A stretch of DNA of 64,000 nucleotides. Source: Geopseudomonas sagittaria. Its GTDB lineage: Bacteria; Pseudomonadota; Gammaproteobacteria; Pseudomonadales; Pseudomonadaceae. A program made the position numbers and the translations under genes. The DNA lies in NCBI RefSeq assembly GCF_900115715.1, contig NZ_FOXM01000002.1:62001-126000 (forward strand), written 5' to 3'. Shown here piece by piece: positions 8,317 through 17,700 of the stretch (within the stretch, counting starts at the first letter, position 1; each line of letters begins with the position of its first letter). The notes below the pieces were generated by a model that made no database searches, was not told where the DNA came from, and saw only the letters and a program-made list of their open reading frames with translations.

Positions 8317-9707
8317 TACTCCACCTCCTTGAGCTTCAGGGCTTTCTGGTCCAGGCCCTCGAGCAGGAACCGCTGCCAGTTGGCGTGCTGGTTCACGTAC
8401 AGGCCTTCGTGGGTGAACTCGGTGCCGGTCAGCGCCGGGGCGATGCCGATGGTTTCGCTGTTGGCGGTGGGGCCGCTGACCCACTTGTCGTGGCCGCGGG
8501 AGATGTCGTTCCAGCGCTCCAGGCGGGCCTGGAAGCCGCGCTGGGCTTCGCGGAACTCGACGAGGTCGTCGGGGGTGCCCATGCCGGAGACGTTGAAGAA
8601 GTCCTCGAACTGGCGGATGCGGCTTTCGCGGTCGGCGTCCGACTCGCCCTTGACGCCGATGCACTGGCTGATGATCTCGGTCTTGTTCCAGGCCACCGGA
8701 CGGACGATGCGCAGCTGCGAGCTGATCTGGTCCATGAAGAACAGGCTGGGGTAGATGTTCAGGTTGCGCAGGCGGTGCATCATCCACTCCGCCTTGGCCT
8801 GGCCGTAGGCCTCCACCAGGCGCGGCATCACGCTGGCGTAGCCGGGACGCACGGCGGGGTTGGGCATGTCGCTGAACAGCAGGCTGTGGCCGTTGTGGAA
8901 GGAGAACCAGCCGTCGTCGGTCTCGGCGTCGCCGGCGCCCAGCTTGCTGTAGTCCAGGGTGCCGGTGGCGCCGCCCTTGGCCGCGTTGACCTGCTGGCGG
9001 TGCTGCACGGTGGCCACGTAGTTGTAGTGCACGGTGCTGACGTGGTAGCCGTCCAGGCCGTTCTCGTTCTGCAGCTTCCAGTTGCCGTCGTAGGTGTAGG
9101 TGGACTTGCCCGGCAGCACTTCCAGCTCGCCGGTGGGCGACTGGGCGACCATCATGTCGAAGAACACCCGGGCGTCGCCGAGGAAGTCTTCCAGGCTGTC
9201 GGTGCCGGCGACGTCCAGGCTGATGAACACGAAGCCCTTGTAGCTCTCGATGCGCGCCTTCTTCAGGCTGCGCGAGGCCTTGTCGAAGTTCACCGGGTAT
9301 TCGTCCGGGGCCTTGACCTTCACCAGGCGACCGTCGCTCTTGTAGCACCAGGCGTGGAACGGGCAGGTGAAGGTGGACTGGTTGCCCTTGCAGACGCGGG
9401 TCAGGGTGGCGCCGCGGTGCTGGCAGGCGTTGATCAGCGCATGCAGCTGACCGTTGCCGTCGCGGGTGATGATCATCGGCTGGCGACCGGCGCGCATGGT
9501 CACGAAGTCGTGCGGCTTGGCCAGCTCGCTTTCATGGCAGGCGTAGATCCAGTTGCGCTCGAAGATCAGCTCCATCTCCAGGTCGAACAACTCCGGCTCG
9601 GTGAACATGTCCCGGGCGATACGGAAAACACCTTCGGCGGGACGGAAGTCCACACAGCCGGCGATGTATTCCTTCCACTGCTCGATGTTCTTGTTTGAAT
9701 TGGTCAT
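8316..9707 (-). CDS. antA: anthranilate-type 1,2-dioxygenase large (Rieske) subunit
   Basis: Catalytic subunit, 463 residues; in the family, anthranilate is dihydroxylated and spontaneously gives catechol, CO2 and ammonia. The Rieske motif is CQH (in NACQHRGATL) and CPFH, spaced as CxH-x17-CxxH. The mononuclear iron ligands lie in GLDGYHVSTVHYNY (D-x2-H-x4-H). The C-terminal EFTHEGLYVNQHANWQR and the absence of BenA-type sequences favour AntA over benzoate dioxygenase. MTNSNKN is chosen as start because GGAAGG lies upstream; an upstream in-frame start would add about 20 unlikely residues. Confidence 0.88.
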   Translation of the reverse strand: MTNSNKNIEQWKEYIAGCVDFRPAEGVFRIARDMFTEPELFDLEMELIFERNWIYACHESELAKPHDFVTMRAGRQPMIITRDGNGQLHALINACQHRGATLTRVCKGNQSTFTCPFHAWCYKSDGRLVKVKAPDEYPVNFDKASRSLKKARIESYKGFVFISLDVAGTDSLEDFLGDARVFFDMMVAQSPTGELEVLPGKSTYTYDGNWKLQNENGLDGYHVSTVHYNYVATVQHRQQVNAAKGGATGTLDYSKLGAGDAETDDGWFSFHNGHSLLFSDMPNPAVRPGYASVMPRLVEAYGQAKAEWMMHRLRNLNIYPSLFFMDQISSQLRIVRPVAWNKTEIISQCIGVKGESDADRESRIRQFEDFFNVSGMGTPDDLVEFREAQRGFQARLERWNDISRGHDKWVSGPTANSETIGIAPALTGTEFTHEGLYVNQHANWQRFLLEGLDQKALKLKEVE

Positions 9708-10162
9708 GGTTTTTGTACCTTCCACAGCGGGTGATCCGTGGAAGCCATTAAAGGAAAGCGCGGGCAAACCGGTCTATCCGCCTGGTTGACGAAGACCATC
9801 CGGAAATTCCGGCTATGGGTTTGTGGGGATCAGCAGGTAGCGCGCCCAGCTGCCGGCGTGCGCGGACATGACACGGAATTTGGTCCTGTCGCGGGGCGGT
9901 CGGTAACACCCGCGGCAGCCGGGCCAGCGGGCGGTAACAGTCTGCCGTTCTCTGGTGCGCGGCCGCTCTGGAACGGGGCTTCGGGCATGCCTGGCACGGA
10001 GGAATCCGCCGTTCGGCAGATGGGTCTATCCGGAAATTTGCCAGGCGCTATCCTGAATTTCCGGATAACCGGCCGCACAAGCGTGGCATGGCAATTGCTT
10101 TGTACGTATGTACAGCGCCGTCAGAGCGCAACCGGTCGAACAGCTTCAACAGGTGCCTTGCG
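9708..10162. promoter_or_regulatory. antA-antR divergent control region
   Basis: The 455-bp gap has no convincing gene. It contains two exact copies of GGTCTATCCG (9771-9780 and 10023-10032). Each is followed 22 bp later by a related half-site (CATCCGGAAATT at 9797-9808; TATCCTGAATTT at 10049-10060). Phased direct repeats of this spacing are typical of XylS/AraC activators. On the antA strand a TTTAAT (9752-9747) lies about 17-19 bp past the proximal repeat and is a candidate -10. AATTTCCGGATA at 10056-10067 also forms a perfect inverted repeat with 10027-10038. Confidence 0.65.
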
Positions 10163-11170
10163 ATGAACAACAACAACGGTCTGCATGGTCGGGATATATC
10201 CGCCGATCGCTTCGATCTCGCCGGAGCGCGTTCCTGGATGTCCGAAGTCTGCGGTCCGCACGTGCTCAGGGCGAGCAAGCCGGAGCGCATCCAGTTCCAC
10301 CACAGCGGCAACGTGCTGCGCTCCACCTCCACCATCCTCGGCTACGTCCAGTACGGCACCGACGTGACCATCGGCGTCGGCGAGGACATGACGCTCAACT
10401 GCTACAGCCTCAGCCTGCCGCTGTCGGGCGAGCAGGAGCTGCTCAAGGCCGGAAAGTTGCTGCGCTCCGACCGCGACCGCGGGGTGATCGTCATGCCCTT
10501 CGAGCATCAGGAGCTGACCATCGCCGGCGACTGCCGCAAGCTGCAGGTCGCCATCCCCCAGGCGGCCGTGCACAAGACCCTGGAGGAGCTGCTGCAGCGC
10601 AGCGTGGAGGTACCGCTCAGCTTCGAGGCGGAGATGGACGCGGTCCACGGCGGCTCGGCGTCCTGGTGGCGCATGGTCCGCCACCTGACCGACGAGCTGG
10701 AGCGCAGCCGCGACCTGTTCGGTGAGCTGTTCTTCACCCGCGACATGGAAAGCGCGCTGATCAAGGGCCTGATCCTCACCCAGCCGCACAACTACTCGCA
10801 GGAGCTGCGCGAGCGCCTGCAGGTCAAGCTGCCGCACTACCTGGTGCGCGCTCGCGACTTCATCCAGGCCAACGCGCGCCAGGAGCTGTACCTCGAGGAC
10901 ATCGAGCAGGCCGCCGGGGTGGCGCGCTTCAAGCTCTACGAAGGCTTCAATAAGTATTTCGGCCTGTCGCCGATGGCCTATCTGAGGAAGTACCGCCTGA
11001 CCGCCGTGCGTCAGGACCTCCTCGAGGATCGCTCGCAGCGCAACATCTGCGAGATCGCTCTGAGCTGGGGCTTTACCCACCAGGGACGCTTCTCCAGCGA
11101 GTACCGCAAGCTGTTCGGCGAAACGCCGAGCATGACGGTGCAACGGGCCGAGGCGCGGCGGAGCCGCTGA
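10163..11170 (+). CDS. antR: AraC/XylS-family activator, AntR-like
   Basis: A 335-residue regulator with an N-terminal effector/dimerisation half and a C-terminal AraC DNA-binding half from about residue 230 (LYLEDIEQAAGVARFKLYEGF, then ICEIALSWGFTHQGRFSSEYRK), the two-helix-turn-helix pattern. FGLSPMAYLRKYRL and FGETPS are family hallmarks. Divergent placement next to antA and the phased repeats in the gap support a role as effector-dependent activator of antABC. MNNNNGLHG is preferred because AGGTG precedes it; an in-frame ATG 75 bp upstream lacks this. Confidence 0.87.
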   Translation: MNNNNGLHGRDISADRFDLAGARSWMSEVCGPHVLRASKPERIQFHHSGNVLRSTSTILGYVQYGTDVTIGVGEDMTLNCYSLSLPLSGEQELLKAGKLLRSDRDRGVIVMPFEHQELTIAGDCRKLQVAIPQAAVHKTLEELLQRSVEVPLSFEAEMDAVHGGSASWWRMVRHLTDELERSRDLFGELFFTRDMESALIKGLILTQPHNYSQELRERLQVKLPHYLVRARDFIQANARQELYLEDIEQAAGVARFKLYEGFNKYFGLSPMAYLRKYRLTAVRQDLLEDRSQRNICEIALSWGFTHQGRFSSEYRKLFGETPSMTVQRAEARRSR

Positions 11171-11296
11171 CCGCCGCGCCGCGTCTGATACGGTTTTTTC
11201 AGGCCGATCTGCCACTGTTTTCGTCTGTCCCGTCCCGGCATAGTCGCCGCCCTGAGTGCCCGCTGCCGCGAGGGCGCGGGTCGGACGAGGTGGCCC

Positions 11297-12967
11297 ATGT
11301 ACCAATACGACGAATACGACCGCGCCCTGGTGCTCGAGCGCGTCGCGCAGTTCCGCGACCAGATCGGCCGGCGCCTGAACGACGAACTCAGCGAGGAGGA
11401 GTTCCTGCCGCTGCGCCTGCAGAATGGGCTGTACCTGCAGAAGCACGCCTACATGCTGCGCGTGGCCATCCCCTACGGCACGCTGTCGAGCGTCCAGATG
11501 CGCACCCTAGCGCACATCGCCCGCCACTACGACCGTGACTACGGCCACTTCACCACCCGGCAGAACATCCAGTTCAACTGGATCGAGCTGGAGCAGGTCG
11601 GCGACATCCTCGAACGGCTGGCCGAGGTGGAGATGCATGCCATCCAGACCTCCGGCAACTGCGTGCGCAACATCACCACCGAGGCCTTCGCCGGTGTCGC
11701 CGCCGACGAGTTGCTCGACCCGCGGCCGCTGGCGGAAATCCTCCGTCAGTGGTCGACGGTCAATCCGGAGTTCCTCTACCTGCCGCGCAAGTTCAAGATC
11801 GCCATCTGCTCGGCCGAGCAGGACCGCGCGGCGATCATGATTCACGACATCGGCCTGTATCTGTACCGTGACGAGGCCGGCGAGCTGCTGCTGCGGGTGA
11901 TGGTCGGCGGCGGCCTGGGGCGCACGCCGATCCTCGGTCAGCAGGTGCGTGAGGCGCTGCCTTGGCGCCACCTGCTGTCCTACGTCGAGGCCATCCTGCG
12001 GGTGTTCAACCGCCACGGCCGGCGCGACAACAAGTACAAGGCGCGGATCAAGATCCTGGTCAAGGCGCTCGGCGTCGAGGCCTTCGCCCGCGAGGTGGAG
12101 GAGGAGTGGCAGCACATCAAGGACGGCCCGGCCGAGCTGACTGAGGCCGAATACCAGCGCGTCGCCGCCTTCTTCGCGCCGCCGGCATATGAGGCACTAT
12201 CCGACACCGACCTGGACTACGGCAGCGCACTGGCCGGCGATGCCGAGTTCGCCCGCTGGGCGGCGCGCAACGTGCAGGCGCACAAGGTGCCGGGCTACGC
12301 CGCGGTGGTGCTGTCGACCAAGCCCGGCGCCGACGCGCCGCCGGGCGACGTCACCGCCGAGCAGATGGAAGGCATCGCCGAGCTGGCCGAGCGCTACGGC
12401 TGCGGCGAAATCCGCATCGCCCACGAACAGAACCTGGTGCTGCCCGACGTGCGCAAGGCCGACCTGTACGCTGTCTGGCAGCGTGCCGGCGAGCTGGGCC
12501 TGGCCACGCCGAACATCGGCCTGCTCACCGACATCATCGCCTGCCCGGGCGGCGACTACTGCTCGCTGGCCAATGCCAAGTCGATCCCCATCGCCCAGGC
12601 CATCCAGGCGCGTTTCGATGATCTCGACCACCTGCACGATCTGGGCGAGCTGAGCCTGAACATCTCCGGCTGCATGAACGCCTGCGCGCACCACCACATC
12701 GGCAACATCGGCATCCTCGGCGTCGACAAGAACGGCAGCGAGTGGTACCAGGTCACCATCGGCGGCGCCCAGGGCAAGGCCAGCGCGCTGGGCAAGGTGA
12801 TCGGCCCGGCGTTCGGCGCCGAGCAGATTCCCGAGGTGATCGAGCGGCTGGTCGACACCTTCGTCGCCTACCGCGAGGGCGACGAGCCCTTCGTCGATAC
12901 CGTGCAGCGCATCGGTCTGGAGCCGTTCAAGCAACGGGTCTACCGCCAGGCGGAGGTGTCGGCATGA
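11297..12967 (+). CDS. cysI: sulfite reductase hemoprotein (CysI-type nitrite/sulfite reductase)
   Basis: Siroheme/[4Fe-4S] enzyme, six-electron reduction of sulfite to sulfide for cysteine synthesis; 556 residues. Two ferredoxin-like half domains are visible (HFTTRQNIQFNW and IRIAHEQNLVLP). The cluster/siroheme cysteines are C416, C422 (CPGGDYC) and C459, C463 (CMNAC). The size and the following DUF934 gene match the Pseudomonas cysI locus. A nitrite-reductase role cannot be fully excluded from sequence alone. The stop overlaps the next ATG. Confidence 0.9.
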   Translation: MYQYDEYDRALVLERVAQFRDQIGRRLNDELSEEEFLPLRLQNGLYLQKHAYMLRVAIPYGTLSSVQMRTLAHIARHYDRDYGHFTTRQNIQFNWIELEQVGDILERLAEVEMHAIQTSGNCVRNITTEAFAGVAADELLDPRPLAEILRQWSTVNPEFLYLPRKFKIAICSAEQDRAAIMIHDIGLYLYRDEAGELLLRVMVGGGLGRTPILGQQVREALPWRHLLSYVEAILRVFNRHGRRDNKYKARIKILVKALGVEAFAREVEEEWQHIKDGPAELTEAEYQRVAAFFAPPAYEALSDTDLDYGSALAGDAEFARWAARNVQAHKVPGYAAVVLSTKPGADAPPGDVTAEQMEGIAELAERYGCGEIRIAHEQNLVLPDVRKADLYAVWQRAGELGLATPNIGLLTDIIACPGGDYCSLANAKSIPIAQAIQARFDDLDHLHDLGELSLNISGCMNACAHHHIGNIGILGVDKNGSEWYQVTIGGAQGKASALGKVIGPAFGAEQIPEVIERLVDTFVAYREGDEPFVDTVQRIGLEPFKQRVYRQAEVSA

Positions 12968-13494
12968 ACAACCTGATCAAGCTGGGCGCGGGCGGCGCGC
13001 GCATTGTCGCCGACGATCCCTGGATCTGGGTACGTGAGCCGGTCGAACCACTGCCGGACGGCCCGCTGCTGCTGCCGCTGGCGCTGTGGCGCGCGCGGCA
13101 GAGCGAAGCCGTGCTGGCTGGCGCGGCCGATACCCGCGACGGCCTCTGGCTGGCCCCCGACGACGAGCCGGAAGAGCTGGCGCCCTGGCTTGCCGGTCTG
13201 CCGTTGATCGCCCTGGAATTTCCGAGCTTCCGCGACGGCCGCGCCTACAGCCAAGCCTACCTGCTGCGCACCCGCCTGGGCTGGCAGGGTGAGTTGCGCG
13301 CGGTGGGCGACGTGCTGCGCGACCAGCTCAGCCACATGCGCCAGTGCGGCTTCGACGCCTTCGCCGTGCGTGAGGACAAGTCGGCGGTTGATGCGCTCAA
13401 GGGCCTCAACGGCATCAGCGTGCTGTACGGGCGCTCGGTGCTCGAACCGCGGCCGCTGTTCCGCCGCCGCCTTGGCGTGGACGAGGAGGAGTAG
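12964..13494 (+). CDS. DUF934 family protein, CysI partner
   Basis: A 176-residue protein of the DUF934 family, found next to cysI in many proteobacteria and presumed to support sulfite reduction. Conserved-looking stretches are FPSFRDGRAYSQAYLLRTRLGW and LSHMRQCGFDAFAVR. Starts in an ATGA overlap with cysI, so the two are translationally coupled. Confidence 0.88.
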   Translation: MNNLIKLGAGGARIVADDPWIWVREPVEPLPDGPLLLPLALWRARQSEAVLAGAADTRDGLWLAPDDEPEELAPWLAGLPLIALEFPSFRDGRAYSQAYLLRTRLGWQGELRAVGDVLRDQLSHMRQCGFDAFAVREDKSAVDALKGLNGISVLYGRSVLEPRPLFRRRLGVDEEE

Positions 13495-13535
13495 GGCATG
13501 AGCGTGCGCTCGGTGGTTCCCGCGCCTCGGCGACT

Positions 13536-14453
13536 TCACCCTTCATGCCGCTTGGCATACATCCGGCACTCGGCGACCAGCGCCAGCAGGTTGGGGTCGC
13601 GCTCGCGGCTCTTCAGGAACACCACGCCGATCTGCTGCTGCATGCGGTAGCGCGCCTGCAGCGGAATCAGCCGCACGCGGTTCTCGTACACCGCGGCGAT
13701 GCGCCCGGGCAGCAGGGCGTAGCCGACCCCGGAGCTGACCATGCTGAGCAGGGTGAAGATGTCGTTGACCTGCATCGCCACCTTGGGCGCGAAGCCGGCC
13801 TGCTGGAACACCCGCTGGGCGTCCTGGTGGGTGGCAAAACCCTGGGTCAGGGTGATGAAGGTAGCTTCGCGCAGCTCGGCCAGGTCGACCTCGGCCTGGT
13901 TGGCGAACGGCGAGTCGGTGGGCACGGCGAGGAAGATGTCGTCGCGAAACAGCGGCAGCGACTCGCAGTCCGGGTCGGCCACGCTGTCGTTGAGCGACAC
14001 CAGGATGGCGTCCAGCTCGAAGTTCTTCAGCTTGTAGAGCAGGTCGACGTTGGAGCCGAGGATCAGGTCGATGTTCAGCTCGCTGCGCCGCAGCTTGAGG
14101 CCCATGATCAGCTGCGGCACCGTCTTCACCGTCAGCGAATAAAGCGCGCCGAGCTTGAAACGCTCGGCGGAGAAGCCGGCCGCCTCGCGGGTCAGGCGCA
14201 CGGTGTCGAGCATGTCGGCGATCAGCTTCTGCGCGCGGTCCTCCAGCACGTGGGCACTTTCCAGCGGACTCAGCTTGCGCCCCTCGCGCTTGAACAGCGG
14301 GCAGCGCAGGGCGTTTTCCAGCGAATGCAGGGCGCGGTGCACGCTCACCGTGCTGGTGTCCAGCTCGGCGGCGGCGCGCGACAGGTTGCCGCTGCGCATG
14401 AAGGCCAGGAAGATTTCCAGCTTCTTGAAGGTCAGTTCTTCGTCGATCTGCAT
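13536..14453 (-). CDS. LysR-family regulator, MdcR-like
   Basis: A 305-residue LysR-type regulator: winged HTH at residues about 8-65 (FKKLEIFLAFMRSGNLSRAA; VSVHRALHSLENAL), then a two-lobed effector domain (IDLILGSNVDLL; GVGYALLPGRIAAVYENRV). The overall sequence resembles regulators of malonate utilisation (MdcR), but no mdc genes are in the window. It is divergent from the DUF4011 gene and converges on the DUF934 gene. The shared upstream gap holds repeated CCTGCA sites. Confidence 0.82.
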   Translation of the reverse strand: MQIDEELTFKKLEIFLAFMRSGNLSRAAAELDTSTVSVHRALHSLENALRCPLFKREGRKLSPLESAHVLEDRAQKLIADMLDTVRLTREAAGFSAERFKLGALYSLTVKTVPQLIMGLKLRRSELNIDLILGSNVDLLYKLKNFELDAILVSLNDSVADPDCESLPLFRDDIFLAVPTDSPFANQAEVDLAELREATFITLTQGFATHQDAQRVFQQAGFAPKVAMQVNDIFTLLSMVSSGVGYALLPGRIAAVYENRVRLIPLQARYRMQQQIGVVFLKSRERDPNLLALVAECRMYAKRHEG

Positions 14454-14758
14454 GATGGCGTTCGGTGGCGAAGGTGCCTTCGATTGTGCCGCAAAGCCGG
14501 CCGGCGTGCCCGGTCGCGGCGGAAAATCGTCTTTCCTGCAATTTCTCCTCCACTATGCGGTCCAAGTGTCTGACTTTGCAGGAAAACTCTTTACCTGCAG
14601 GGTAGCGGCGGATACTGTTCGCCCGTACAGGTGCATGACAAATGGATGGCCAGGCCAGCCGCGGCTCGGCACCTTTTTCCCCCATGAACACTGCTGCCGG
14701 CGCCGCTGCGCCGGCACCGGGTCGTCGTGTCGACGGCCCGCCGGTTGGAGACCGCTGG
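14454..14758. promoter_or_regulatory. intergenic control region with CCTGCA inverted repeats
   Basis: TTTCCTGCAA (14532-14541) and TTGCAGGAAA (14576-14585) form a perfect 10-bp inverted repeat 34 bp apart. A third copy, the palindrome CCTGCAGG, is at 14594-14601. Such multi-site dyads are usual for LysR-type regulators acting on their own divergent promoter. The assignment to the neighbouring LysR gene is inference. Confidence 0.5.
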
Positions 14759-17700
14759 ATGTCCGAACAAGCCCTATTCCCGGAGCAGGCCCGTGGCGAG
14801 GAGCGCCATTCCCCGGGACGGGAAGCGACGCTAACGGACATCGCCTCGCCGGAGCGCCACACCTGGCAAGGCTACCGCCAAGCCCCCGAGCGCCTGGCGG
14901 CCTTCTGCCTGCCCGGTCAGCCGGTGGTGGGCAAGCTGCTGCAGCTGGCCGGCGAGCTGCTCAAGCGCAACGGCCACGACGCCAGCCTGCACGGCTATGC
15001 CGGTGCCGACGCCACGCGCCTCGGTCTGCAGGTGGCGGCGCTGTGGAACGTGCTGCACGGCCTGCGTCTCGACACCCTGGCCGCGCCGGCCAGCCTGGCC
15101 GAGCCGCAGCGTCTGCGCAGCCCGGCGCAGATCGTCCAGGGCCGCAGCGCCAGCGCCCTCGACAGCGCGCTGCTGTTCGCCGCGCTGCTCGAGCGCATCG
15201 GCCTGCATCCGTTGCTGGTGTTGGAGCAGGAGCATGCCTACGTCGGCCTGTGGCTGGGCGCCGAGGGCTTCTTTCCACGCATCTGCAGCGAGGAGGCGCT
15301 GACCCTGCGCAAGCGCGTGCAGCTGCGCGAGGTGCTGCTGTTCGACAGCGGCCTGCTCGGCAAGGGCACGCCGTTCAAGGAAGCGATCCGCGTCGCCCAG
15401 CAGCGCCTCAACGACGATGCGCGTTTCGTGCTGGTCCTCGACATCGCCCAGGCGCGCGCCGCGCAGATCCGCCCGCTGGACGCCGCTGCCGGCGAACCGC
15501 CGGCCGATCCGCAGACGCTCGACGCCCCGGAGCTGGCCGCGGTCGCCGCGGCGGACAGTGACGAACTGCCCGCCGGCCCGGGCGGGCGCCTGGAGCAGTG
15601 GCAGCGCCGTCTGCTCGACCTCTCATTGCGCAACCCGCTGCTCAGCCTGCGCGACAGCAAGGTCGCCATCCCGCTGCTGACCCCCGATCCGGCGGCGCTG
15701 GAGGATCTGCTGGCCGGCGGCAAGGCCTTCGCCATCGACCCGCAGCCCAGGCGCCCGTCCGGCGCCGCGGAGAATGCCGCCGAGGACGCCGCGGCGCTGG
15801 CGCAGACCGCGCTCGCCGCGCTGGCCAAGGGCCGCCTGTTCGCCCCGCTGGAGACGGACAAGCTCGACGCCAGCCTGGTCGAGCTGTACCGCCGCGCGCG
15901 CAGCGACCTGGAGGAGGGCGGCGCCAACACCCTGTTCCTCGCCATCGGTTTCCTGCGCTGGCAGCGCCCGGGAGTGAAGGACCGCAGCTATCGCGCGCCG
16001 CTGATCCTGCTGCCGGTAACCCTGACCCGCAAGTCGATCAGCTCGGGCATCCGCCTGACCCTCGGCGACGACGAGCCGCGCTTCAACACCACCCTGCTGG
16101 AGATGCTGCGCCAGGACTTCAACCTCGACATCCAGGGCTTCGACGCCCTGCTGCCCAGCGACGAGCATGGCCTCGACATCGCCGGCATCCTCACCCGCAT
16201 GCGCCGCGAGGTGCTCGAGGTGGACGGCTTCGAGATCGCCGACGAGGTGGTGCTGAGCACCTTCTCGTTCGCCAAGTACCTGATGTGGAAGGATCTGGTC
16301 GACCGCGTCGAGCAGCTCAAGGACAACCCGGTGGTGCGCCACCTGCTCGACACCCCGCGCGAGCCGTTCGCCAGTACGGGCGAGTTCGTCGCGCCGTGCG
16401 AGCTGGACCAGCGCCTGTCGCCGGAGCAGCTGTTCACCCCGCTCTCCGCCGACTCCTCGCAGCTCGCCGCGGTGGTGGCTGCCGCCCAGGGGCGCAACTT
16501 CGTGATGATCGGCCCGCCGGGCACCGGCAAGTCGCAGACCATCGCCAACATGATCGCCCACAACCTGGCGCTGGGCCGCACCGTGCTGTTCGTCGCCGAG
16601 AAGGCCGCCGCGCTGGAGGTGGTCTACCGCCGCCTGCGCGAGCACGGCCTCGGCGAGTTCTGCCTCGAGCTGCACTCCAACAAGGCGCGCAAGCAGGACG
16701 TGATCCGCCAGCTCGGTGAGGCCTGGCAGGCTCGCGCGGCGCTGAGCGAGGAGGAGTGGGAGCGCGAGACGCGGCGCCTGCGCCTGCTGCGCGACGAGCT
16801 CAACCAGCTGGTCAAGGCCCTGCACGAGCGCCAGCGCAACGGCATGAGCATCCGCCAGGCGCTGGCCACCGCGGTGGCCAATGCCGGGCTGGCGGAGATC
16901 AAGCTGCGCTGGGCCAGCGCCGAGCAGCACGATGTGAGCGCGCTGGAGCAGCTGCGCGCGGTGGCCGAGCGTATCGACCTGAATGCCGGCGAAGTCGGCG
17001 ACATGGCCAACCATCCGCTGGCCTTCCTGCAGGTGGAGGAGTGGAGCATGGCCTGGCAGCAGGCCCTGCTGCAGCAGGCCACCACCCTGACCAGCCGGGC
17101 CCGCACGCTGCAGGGCGCCCTGGTCGAGCTGAGCCAGCGCCTCGGCCTGATCCGCCCGCTCAACGGCCGCGGTCAGCTCGTCGCCCTGGGCCAGCTGCTC
17201 GAGCTGCTGCCGCAGACCATCGGCAAGGAGCTGGGCTTCGCCTTCCAGAGCGACGTGCTGGAGCGCCTCGACGCGCTGAACAAGGCGGTCGGCCTGCTCG
17301 AGCGCTTCGCTGCCACCGAGGACGAGCTGTCGCTGCGCTGGCCGCGCGAGCGCCTGCTGGCCCTGGACCTGGCGGCGCTGGAGCGGCGCTGGCAGGAGGT
17401 CGACGGCAGCTGGTGGCCGCTGACGATCCTCAAGCAGCGCCAGTTCCACGCCTGGCTGCAGGAGCAGGCCGGCGTCGGCGAGGGCGCCAAGGTCGTCACC
17501 GACCTGCCGCGCCTGGCCGAGCTGCAGGCAATCCACGCCGAGCTGCAGCCGCTGCTGGCGCGGGTCGATGGCCTGCCCGGCTGGTGCGGCCTGGACTCCG
17601 ACCCGGCGCAGCTGCGCGTGCTGGCCGACATGGCCTGGCGCCTGCGCCAGCTGCTCGCCGCGCTGGCCACCGATCCCGAGCAGCTGGCCGCGCTGCGCAG

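Noticed and set aside
8316-9707. Benzoate dioxygenase (benA) as identity of the large subunit
   Set aside because: Key stretches (EGLYVNQHANWQR; LDYSKLGAGDAETDDGW) fit AntA rather than BenA; kept as antA-like.
13498-13560. A short ATG frame just after the DUF934 gene
   Set aside because: It runs into the converging LysR gene and has no coding pattern.
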